In this document: positions 55,625 to 64,000 of the stretch, piece by piece | Position numbering within the stretch: position 1 is the first letter of the stretch | Layout of the letters: every line of letters starts with the position of its first letter | DNA from: Opeltia flavorubescens | Lineage: Eukaryota; Ascomycota; Lecanoromycetes; Teloschistales; Teloschistaceae | Reading direction: 5' to 3' | Length of the DNA stretch: 64,000 bases | Assembly: GCA_000442125.1 (NCBI GenBank) | Contig: KE546969.1 | Span: forward strand, 1,860,001 to 1,924,000 | Position numbers and translations under genes: made by a program | The notes under the pieces: generated by a model | Databases searched by the model: none | Told to the model about the DNA's origin: nothing | The model's input: the letters and a program-made list of their open reading frames with translations, nothing else

Positions 55625-56647
55625 ATGCTTTCCCTAAAGTATTTGTCATTGTCCTTGATCCTATTGTCGCTCGGGCATGCTTCGGCAATCCCAGAGCCTG
55701 TAAATTTGCAAGAACGTGGTATGGTACTCTTTCTCATATTGGAGGACCCAGCTGATAAATTGTTCGTTAGCATACCTTGCGACATGCGGCAGTGATAATC
55801 TCTATCGGTCTTTTATCGACTCTCGATACAGCTCAAGTGCAAGCGCATTCTGCAGTACCTATATCCGGCCAACGATTTCCGCTGTCCTGACGACTACGTA
55901 AGACCACTATCCAAGCTCAGCTGGAGCAAGGTAGATGATTTTCATGCCAGGAAAACCAATACCGTGACTGCTACGGCCAGAGTAGCCAAACGAGACTTGC
56001 CAGCAACAACGGCATATCCTCCTTCCCGACTAAGCAGCGCTTGTTCCTGTATTCTGACCGCAACGCCAACACCTACAACGGTCTATTCGTCTACAAAAAC
56101 AGTCTCGAAGGCCACGACCACAACCATCTCCATACCTCCAAGCTGCACAGATGCGAAGCCCATCATCAAGAACGGTGATTTCGAGACCTGTACTTATGAT
56201 TCATGGGGAGTCCTCGACGAATATCCCTCCCTTCCCGGAAACTCCGACGTATTCGCTTACGGTGCCGAAGCCGGTGGTTTCGGCAAATGTGCCTTTATTA
56301 TGTGGGACAAGAACGCCACGAGCGCCACAGTTACCATCGGGCAAACCGTTTCTGTATGCCCAGGTCGTCGATACAAATTATCCGCGCAAATCTCCATGAC
56401 TGGCGGTGGAACACAATACGGATCGGACAAACTCACGGAGTTGTATGTTGATGATCTTCTGGTCGCTTCACGGTTATCATCATCGAGTCAGACGACTCCG
56501 GTTGTGTTTACGGAGTTGAGTGGAGAGTTTTACGCGAACGCTAGCTCTGATACTGTAGTCGTGAAGGTGCATTTTACGACTTTGAGTTCTTATATGGTTG
56601 CGCAATGGCGCGTGGACAATGTGGTTCTCAGTCCTGTTCTGGGATGA
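55625..56647 (+). CDS. Secreted carbohydrate-binding-like protein, copy 2
   Basis: Three exons, 55625-55718, 55771-55897 and 55951-56647, phases 1 and 2 as in copy 1 at 2467-3419; 305 aa. Signal peptide MLSLKYLSLSLILLSLGHAS. Exon 2 carries 'DNLYRSFIDSRYSSSASAFC' and exon 3 'AKRDLPATTAYPPSRLSSAC', so the N-terminal module and its KR site are shared. A Thr-rich linker (STKTVSKATTTTISIPPSC) absent from copy 1 precedes the CBM4_9-like domain, 'PIIKNGDFETCTYDSWGVLD' to 'QWRVDNVVLSPVLG'. The product is likely extracellular and may bind polysaccharide, perhaps its own cell wall or plant matter. The earlier ATG in this region (55600) lies in another frame. Confidence 0.87.
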
Positions 56648-58770
56648 CTTGGTATGTAGATATCGAAGCATAGATGTTCGATCGATTGGAATTAGGTCTT
56701 GGTCATGCTTTTGAAATCCTGTAGATAGATCGAGATATGATCTGAAGATTTTTGTCCAAGTATTATGTTGATATTAGTTGTATGATGAGCCCAATCTTGC
56801 TCTTCCGTTTTCATAGCTATTCTGTACGAAGAAGATACCCCTGCATTCATGTCGCAAAAGCTTTCATGCAATACTTGCCATTGAATTGTGTCCATGGCTG
56901 CAAGACGATAGAACGATTTACTAAAATTCCCGCTGCCAGCATAGTCATCGTCCCTCCATCAATTGATTACTTAGTGTGAAATATGGAACGGTCACGGCGA
57001 ATGAGCTGGCAGAATCGCTCCATGTCTTCTGATTACGACAAGGGTTTGCGTGAGTGAAGTGGGTTCGACCAGCGCGAGGTTGGCCAGGCTAACGTTCCCC
57101 TTGATTTGTGCCGCTCGAGATAAAAGAGGCTTTCATCTCTGCATCGGCTCATGGGGAGCTAAATAGATAGTCGGCAAATATGGGAGCGATATCAAGCTTC
57201 TCATCTTCCGGCAAGAAGGTTTCAAACGCTATGTACCTATACAGGTCTAGAAAACTTGTTTCCGGCTCCTGTAAAAAACGTCAGGCGAGCTTGACTTTAT
57301 ACTGTCCTGTTCCACCAACTTATTACTGATGATTCTAACGACATTGGGTCAAGTCGTGGCGCTGAATCCATCCAAACCCGGGTTGGCAATGGATATCTTT
57401 GGACTGAACCAGAGAAGGAAAATCCGGTCGTTGCTTCGTAGAGCTTTATTATCCCGTTATAAGCACCCCAAGTAATTGTTTCAAGCGATAAGAGTGTTAA
57501 AATTCGCCCCAGTAGTGGAGCTTGCCTGACTGCGCTCGTGTGCGAGTCTAGCAAACATAGCTGTAAAGGTAGAAGGAAGGGGGTTAGAATTCTCTCGAAA
57601 AACTCCTGTGACCAACGTCCTATCCGACATGGATCTCTGAAAGCTACGAATGATGAATGAACACATGGACTAGACCAATCATTACTTCCATTGGGTGACA
57701 ACATGGCTACGTTGCCGCCTGAAAGCATGGAATCTGAGGACGATGAGCGCCGTGAACTTCGTGTATGGTTTAAATGTATTGCTGAATGGTGGCTCATGGT
57801 TATAGAGTAGGGTTCTCGATGAGAGGATGACGTGCCAGCGAGCTGGTTGAACAGCCATTCTGATATACCGCTACCAATGTTTCAGATTGTAAAGATTCTA
57901 TAAAGGCAATCCTAGGTTGGTAACGTCGAAATATACTGCTGAGAACGCCGATGGCGGTATCTTAAATATACATCCCTCCATATCTTTTGTAGTACATATA
58001 TTATGAACCTCTACGTATACGGGAACACTACCTCAGGTATCACGGGGAAGTCAAGTCTAAATTCAGTGGTAGGACTTCTGACCTAGTCCTGAATGCACCC
58101 CTTCATTCTTTGACCACCGGTTTCTGATTAACGTGTCGGAGCTTTATCTGGATTGCAGTAGGATATAAAGGTCTCTTTTGGATAGGAGGAAAATGCACTT
58201 CCCTGAAAAGAATGGAGCTATGCGAACCTTTCCTGTTGTCCATGTGTGACGCCGTTTCGCAATTTAAAAGTCAAGATTATGTTCAATAAAGATACAGCAC
58301 AGAGCCTGGGCGGCAGTATTCACCAATTCGGAACAAATTGATGTAACCTTAGCAATAGAGATGTAGGGATCTGTATATATAGTTACCTGTTGAATTGAAT
58401 GAATTCTGGAAATCACAGCCTACAAAGATCTTGTCACAGAATGCCTGTTGATCAATGGACGGATTTGAAAATCGACATACATATAATCACCAGCACCTAG
58501 GACACTTCGTTACATCCTTTTCTTCCCGCTTCAAGAGGCATTTCCAACCCAGCGTACAGCAAAGCTCCTAGCATTTTAGTCTCCTTGAAACCTTCGTTCA
58601 GAGAACCAAAGATCCGATTTACTAATATAATCGACAACTTGAGGATTAAAAGGTAAATCTAGACGTTGTAGACATTGCTAAAAGGATAGAGGGCTTGAAG
58701 GAATAGAGTATAATGGCCATACATAAACTATTGTTGTTTAAGTGATAACTATCCCCGGGTATTGTCAAAG
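56648..58770. other. Gene-poor stretch
   Basis: 2.1 kb. A 166-codon minus-strand frame at 57297-57797 is the longest; it is Ser-rich at the start and shows no family motif or splice logic. No gene supported. Confidence 0.45.
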
Positions 58771-60066
58771 CTACAAGATTTTGACACCAATCACGAACCC
58801 AAAATGATCGCTCACCCAGACCTTTTTTCTGCTTTGCATAATGTCCATCTGCCGGTAATGCTTTCCCTCTTTCATCTCCTCCTCCTCGTTCGGAGTTAGG
58901 ATCATCGTATCGGCAACCTTGAAAATTCGCTCCCCCTTAGAGGCGAATTGCTCAAGAGGGTACTCCCAAACCGTTGCTTCAGTTTCGAGCCCTATCCCGA
59001 TGCGACCGATTTTGCCGCTCAAATCGCCAACTCCTGCAAGAGCCACCGTCTCGATTGAACCTGTATATAGGAACTTATCCAGCCGATTGCGCGGGTAACT
59101 TTTACTGCGACTCTGAAAGCCCCACGTGTTGCCTTTGGCGCGACCAAAAGTTAGATCTTTCTTGAAAGGTCTTTGTGGTTCGCCTTTTGGGGCCGGAATG
59201 TCTTTCCAGGCATCAATCAGGTTAATTGAGTCTTCAACGTGAAGATCGTGTTCCAGCTTGTCGATGGAATTCATATCACCACCCACGATTCCACCAATGA
59301 CTTTACATCCAAGGCTCGAAGTTCCTCTGAGCAACTCTGCAACACCGCTAAGCTGGGTCGGACGAAACCGTTCTCTTCCCTCCCGAAGAGATTCCAAATG
59401 TGTTGTGCAGAGGCGAAGAACTTTTTGCGCTGGACCATCTTTCGCTGCATCCTGAACAGCGATGTCTACTACGAGAGCATCACGACCCATACGACTGACG
59501 AGAGGAGTGCGAAAACAGTTGACGACGGCAATATCGTTTGATATCATTATTGCTGTGAGGTAACGGGCTGCCTGCCACTCTAGAGCTTTCATAATGAATG
59601 TCTCTCCAGGGATATCGGTATATACTGAAACTGGGCCATCCACATTCGACAGAATAAAGTTGGTTTGCACCCAGGGGTTGGCCAAGATAGCCTGAAGCAT
59701 CTCTCCGTCGCGCACCTCTTGAAGCATGACGACTAGATTCTTTGGGGTTTTGCTAAAATGCCCTTCGAGATGTTCCATGGCTGCAGCCACCCGATCGCGT
59801 AGGCCGGACCTAGACATATCTAGGTTCCATGACACGAGCCGAAGAATCCTTCCTCGTTGCAATGATTGTTGGTGACGGTTTGGACTAGGAATCCACCTCG
59901 ATACAGTCGCATTATAGATTGATGGTTGCAGATGAGTGATAGGGAAGGTTCTTTGTGGGACAGGTATGCGAGGTAGCTTGGCTTGTTTACTGGCGCGATG
60001 TAAGATATGCCTTATTTCTGGAGATAGTCTTGAGGATGACCGCAAGGCCAACGTCCGAGCGACCAT
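58771..60066 (-). CDS. Endonuclease/exonuclease/phosphatase family, TDP2-like
   Basis: Single exon, 431 aa. After a basic ~75-residue leader the EEP fold shows all its hallmarks: 'RLVSWNLDMS' (catalytic Asn), 'NLVVMLQEVRD' (metal-binding Glu), 'VLRLCTTHLESLREGRERFR', 'IVGGDMNSID' (GDxN), 'NRLDKFLYTG' and 'WVSDHFGFVIGV' (catalytic SDH). The 'THLES...RxxQL' spacing resembles tyrosyl-DNA phosphodiesterase 2, which removes topoisomerase-linked tyrosine from DNA 5' ends; other EEP phosphodiesterases remain possible. The basic, Arg/Ser-rich N-terminus could act as a mitochondrial or nuclear targeting signal. The frame is intact and intronless. Confidence 0.9.
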   Translation of the reverse strand: MVARTLALRSSSRLSPEIRHILHRASKQAKLPRIPVPQRTFPITHLQPSIYNATVSRWIPSPNRHQQSLQRGRILRLVSWNLDMSRSGLRDRVAAAMEHLEGHFSKTPKNLVVMLQEVRDGEMLQAILANPWVQTNFILSNVDGPVSVYTDIPGETFIMKALEWQAARYLTAIMISNDIAVVNCFRTPLVSRMGRDALVVDIAVQDAAKDGPAQKVLRLCTTHLESLREGRERFRPTQLSGVAELLRGTSSLGCKVIGGIVGGDMNSIDKLEHDLHVEDSINLIDAWKDIPAPKGEPQRPFKKDLTFGRAKGNTWGFQSRSKSYPRNRLDKFLYTGSIETVALAGVGDLSGKIGRIGIGLETEATVWEYPLEQFASKGERIFKVADTMILTPNEEEEMKEGKHYRQMDIMQSRKKVWVSDHFGFVIGVKIL

Positions 60067-60488
60067 AACGACGTCCGTAGATGATGTAGTATATCAGGCC
60101 AAGGAAGGTGATTGTTTGCAACAGACCGGGCAGACCTTATGTAGCTCGACTGATGTGATGTCTCAAGTAAAGGATTAGAAACAAAATTTTGTGTTGCATG
60201 AGTATCTTGCCTTCCGGTCAGTCAAACAAAGGGCATTCAACATAAGTTTCTAAGATATGTTTGCTGCTCGATGCTCCCTGATGCCTGAACGTTGATGTAA
60301 AGTAGATATAACGACTCAAAAGCCGGCTTTTATCATCCGCCAAAACCAGAGTACAGTGTCATGGAGTGTACAAAAGTTCCAAGTTTAAAGCTTTACGCAA
60401 AGTAAATAGACAATCGTGCCACTGACGGAAGCATCTTTTGAGGACTAAAAACAATTTGTGTAAAGAACCAATCATAGACGCTAGTTCA
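60067..60488. other. Intergenic
   Basis: Upstream of the TDP2-like gene and downstream of the RlpA-like gene; nothing seen. Confidence 0.5.
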
Positions 60489-62027
60489 TCAATTACATCT
60501 TGAATCACTCTTCCCATTCCGCTTCACAGCAGCACAATACTCAGCCAGATTCTTGCACCCTCCATTGCCACAAACATCACTACCGATATAGTCTGTGCCG
60601 CCAGCAGCAGCGGGAGCAGCCGCGACGCGATTCCGACTTCTACTCTCTACCTGCTTCACAATGTCATGGCCAAGGTCGCTTTCGTGGAACGCGGCCGCTG
60701 TATCGGGTGTACCACCCACTCCTTGTATTTGAGGACATTGGGTATTGGCTGGGGCTTGTTTGCCGGAAAAGCCCTGGCCGCCGCAGATGGGCTCCCAGGC
60801 TGCATCGGGGGAATTGGGAGTCCAGTCGCGGTAAGGTTCTATGGCGTTGCTTTGGCAGGATCTAGAGGAAAGTCAGATGGGTTTATATGTAAATGATTTG
60901 TCTACTGGGTTGTCATAGTGGATGGAAGGAATTTTCTGGATGGTTGACTTACGTATTATAAGCGCAGTTGGCATGGCGTTGGTTATCAGGAAAAAGGGCT
61001 TGGTTGATCCGATAGATGTCGGTGTCAAAGTCCATTGTCTGGCCGAGGTTGTTGTAGAATTTGGGGCGAGCAAACCAGTTCTTGTCATCATCGTATGCGT
61101 CTTGCACCATGCCCTAATTCGCACTCAATTAGCATTGCCCCAATTTCTGCTGGCTTCTCAGACCAAGTGTACAACCAAACAAACACAATCAGAGACAGAG
61201 AATGCTGATCACCAACTTACATCAGCCCAGCAGTCCCGGAAGAACCAAATGGTAGGCTGAGCCCATGAATCTCCACCCAAGCCGGGAATGTCTTTCGCTT
61301 GGCGTGGATCACCACCCTGACCGGACCAGATCTTCGCTTTCGTGCGATCAATCTTGATGTCACCTGGCTGCCGACAGGAATTTGGTTTGCTGGGATCCGT
61401 GCTACAGATGTCGGTGACTTTGAGCATCATGTCCGTTTGCCAGTGTTCGTCCCAGAATGAAATGCAGATGTCCGGTCGACAGTATCCTACGGTCAAGCTT
61501 AATCTAATTTGTTCTGACTATGAAGATGAGATTCTACGGATGGGGAAGACTCACGGTCAAGAGGAGCGTACTTGAGCCAGTATGGATGGATGGCGACATG
61601 GCTGATTGAGTATGCATTGTGTGGGATTCCGCAAGCACTTTGCTTGGGGTCATCGATGCCGCCTTGATCGCTGCGACGGGCTATATCAGCGACAGGATAT
61701 CAATGAACTAGGGAGAGATGGAGCGTACATCCATTGATCGGTGACTCCATCGGGTGTGTTCCCCTCTCCCTTGCCATAGAAGAGTAACTTGCCCCGGTTC
61801 GCTCGTGAGAAAGGTATTCCAGCTTTGGCTTGTATACCGTATGGGCCATGGCAGTAGAGGCTACCAGAAGGATTTGCTGGGAGACCAACTCGTAGAGGCT
61901 TGCCATTGTTGAAGTCTGAGGCGCACCGGGGAGCAATATTGGGAATAGATGCCGCTGACACCAGCTGTATGAAAAGTGAAAGGAAAGCAGTGTAGAGGGT
62001 TGTGTCTGCGAAGAACGAAAACATCAT
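60489..62027 (-). CDS. Secreted RlpA/double-psi beta-barrel-like protein
   Basis: Five exons, 62027-61729, 61670-61555, 61486-61221, 61113-60953 and 60861-60489, all phases match; 404 aa. The signal peptide lies in the first ~27 residues (FLSLFIQLVSAAS). Next comes 'GKPLRVGLPANPSGSLYCHG' and, after exon 2 ('SACGIPHNAYSISHVAIHPY'), the block 'MLKVTDICSTDP' with 'DIKIDRTKAKIW', the double-psi barrel-type core found in expansin-like/RlpA-like proteins. Later 'FFRDCWAD' and paired Cys (NCAYNTSC, PICGGQG) suggest several disulfides. The C-terminus is Cys-rich (CGNGGCKNLAEYC). It probably acts in the wall or outside the cell. A short in-frame choice between two Met codons at the start does not alter the signal peptide. 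Confidence 0.82.
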
Positions 62028-63570
62028 GGCAGGGTCCTACTAGGCTTGTGTAGAGATAGCTGCTACAGGCAAGAGAACGAGACACAGATTCAAGAATTGT
62101 TGGATAAGTTCCACACATCTTCTTATAGCCATTTTCAATATGGCAGCGAACTACGGTATCTTCGAGCAGGACGGACCATGCAAGTTGGGCATGCTGTCCA
62201 TTGATGCTAAACTACTTCCAAGCCAGACCCAGGTCCCAACCTGATGCCGTTCGTGAAGTTCAGCAATGAACAGCGGTAGGAAGGTTGTGCAGCTCAGTAG
62301 CGTTGTGCATAAAGCGTACTTACTCAACTGACTGCTGGTTGAAAGATTTGCATCTCTAGCTACAAGCTATTACGAATCCACCAACATGATAGTACGAAAA
62401 GGATCTCCTGAAGAGGACGGAGGTACTTGCATCACCTGCACAACCCATGAGGGGTGCAATCGGACAACGGGAGATATGCACTCGTTCGAACTTGCGTCCG
62501 TTAATTTTACTCAGCTTGGCCGAGCTTTTCATTACAGTGTCTGATCCATCGAAAGGTAGCATACGTACTCTATGATCGATTTATTCCGCTTTAATGGTTC
62601 ATTGAGCAAAACAAGAAGATCTCTTTGAAGTGATTAAGGTCAAGAAGGAGGAACATGGTGCATCCGACTAGTTCCCTTCGAGTACACTTCAACATGAAGG
62701 CAAAGACTTCAAGGAAGGTCAACATAAACCACAAGGTTCAATCCTTGGTATTTTTAATGCAGCGGGCCACGATTGGTGTGAAGAGGGTCACCATGCCCGC
62801 ATGATTCAAGCTTCAATCCCCAGATGAGGAAGTTGGACAGGCCCGAGGCTGCTGGCGAGATCAATATGGAAATTTGTCAAGGAGGACTTTCACCGCTGTG
62901 GCCCTGGGAATATGCGATGAGTAATCGAGATGCGGGGCTACTTTCGTTGGATCAAGATAGTCTCCGGCTTGGGGCGGCATGAATTTCTGCTGCAGCGCCG
63001 TCGTACATGTCGCTTCGTAGCGTGGGTTGGTTCTCACCTCGGTTCCCAAGATCTTCAGAGAAGGATAGTGGATAGTTGCTGTTTTCAGCGAGAGTGGGAT
63101 TCGAAAGATTATCCCGTGCTGACACTGCAGGAAGGACGACCCTTGTAAATAGCGCTTGTGAGATAGATCCCCACCAACCATTGACTGCACAGGACTTTTA
63201 AGGTTAAACTCAAACCCCTGTGGGGTGCATGCGCAGAGAGACATCTACCGAAGTTTTTTCAACGGTAGGGGTATCAACCTTATTTTGACAGCGCTCATCC
63301 TGGCCCCTATCAGGTAATTCCTTGCACAGTGCTGATCTCTGCCTCCAGGGCCAGTGCGCTCTTAAGTGGTAAGTGCAGCATCTTAATCAGCTTGGTGCCT
63401 GCACGCGGTCTAGGTCCAGGAGATATACTAACGTCGGATCCACTTGGCTTAAATCGCAAACGTTGCTAGACACTGCACACTAGGGGAGCACTGATGCTGA
63501 TCCCAACAGTCAATCAGATATTAAGTCTCCTGTCCGAATACTGTTGTGATGATAAATAGGAATGGAGCCA
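62028..63570. other. Gene-poor stretch
   Basis: A 127-codon minus-strand frame at 62861-63244 is moderately protein-like but shows no family motif. No other support for genes. Confidence 0.4.
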
Positions 63571-64000
63571 CTAAAGCGTTATCAGCGCAGTGTCTTCGCC
63601 TGCATCCTCACGACTACCAAGCACAGTAAGGAAAGTGCACCGGGCGAAGTAGACCGTCAATGGGCTTCTCCGCGCACGCAAGGTGCGCTGAAAGGCCTTC
63701 AACATCATGGTAGGGCATGCCACACGGCAACTCACAATGGTGTCGAAGCGTTCAACAGGCCTGTCCAATAAATTTTGGCCTTTCTCCATGATCTTCCACT
63801 GATCCGTCTTGTCCGTGACCTTTTCTGCACCGGGCGCAAAATGTGAAAGGACCTCTTCGTCACCCTTCCGGGGAGAAAAGGTCATCCTGTGACCAAGGCG
63901 ACGAAGTAGCTCCACCACAGATCTGGCCCTGAATGCGCAATAATCTTTGATGGAGTCTTCTAAAAATTTTGATCCACAAATCAATGAGGCACCGTCGCAC
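63571..64000 (-). CDS. Possible partial gene at the right edge, unknown
   Basis: On the minus strand the frame is open from base 64000 to a stop at 63571 (about 143 codons) and enters the window from outside. The stretch 'FLEDSIKDYCAFRARSVVEL' with 'LLRRLGHRMTFSPRKGDEEV' reads like a helical, charged protein. A good donor (gtgagt) in phase 0 at 63735 suggests that the real exon ends at 63736 and the rest is intron. No family recognised. Start and function lie outside the window. Confidence 0.35.
   Translation of the reverse strand, partial: CDGASLICGSKFLEDSIKDYCAFRARSVVELLRRLGHRMTFSPRKGDEEVLSHFAPGAEKVTDKTDQWKIMEKGQNLLDRPVERFDTIVSCRVACPTMMLKAFQRTLRARRSPLTVYFARCTFLTVLGSREDAGEDTALITL

Noticed and set aside
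57297-57797. A 166-codon minus-strand frame.
   Set aside because: Low-complexity Ser-rich start, no family feature, no splice context; likely chance.
62861-63244. A 127-codon minus-strand frame with protein-like composition.
   Set aside because: No motif, no upstream exon and no conservation evidence available; too weak to call.

Overview
The window reads as nuclear DNA of a filamentous ascomycete (Pezizomycotina). Most genes carry short introns (about 40-120 nt) with GT...AG ends and CTAAC/CTGAC-like branch points. The protein set is typical of such fungi: two HET-domain proteins, F-box-like and 2EXR proteins, a DUF3669 protein, a MYND finger protein, a PTH11/rhodopsin-like membrane protein, a Dal5-type MFS carrier and a UstYa-type (DUF3328) protein. 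A class such as Leotiomycetes is possible but not proven. Gene models below were built by hand by joining exons with matching phase; none was tested against transcripts. Five single N bases occur, four of them inside open reading frames.

Layout. 0-17 kb: partial F-box-like gene, secreted carbohydrate-binding-like protein, MYND protein, HET protein, MYND-family protein without finger, ankyrin protein, two small secreted proteins and a coiled-coil protein. 18-22 kb: two divergently transcribed coiled-coil genes that look like a functional pair. 22.5-38.4 kb: DUF3669 protein, two related secreted lectin-like genes, F-box-like and 2EXR genes, a secreted protein with an internal hydrophobic hairpin and an Rds1/ferritin-like protein, with long gene-poor gaps. 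40-47 kb: small orphan gene, second HET gene, decayed Msb2-like signalling-mucin gene and an amidohydrolase.

47.8-54.2 kb is the most interesting part. It holds a Dal5-type MFS carrier, a 7TM PTH11-like protein, a 120-aa secreted precursor cut by dibasic (Kex2-like) sites into segments of 19, 9, 9 and 19 residues with a repeated [YF]IGRYD[DE] end, and a divergently transcribed UstYa-family gene with both HxxHC motifs. This resembles a minimal fungal RiPP (dikaritin-type) locus with an unfamiliar core, next to a possible receptor and exporter.

55-64 kb: a paralogue of the 2.5 kb secreted protein with identical intron positions and phases, a TDP2-like phosphodiesterase, a secreted RlpA/double-psi-barrel-like protein and a possible partial gene at the right edge.

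Taken together this is an accessory, recognition- and secretion-rich region: self/non-self (HET), ubiquitin-adaptor-like (F-box), secreted binding proteins in duplicated pairs, and a peptide-maturation locus, with only a few housekeeping-type enzymes.
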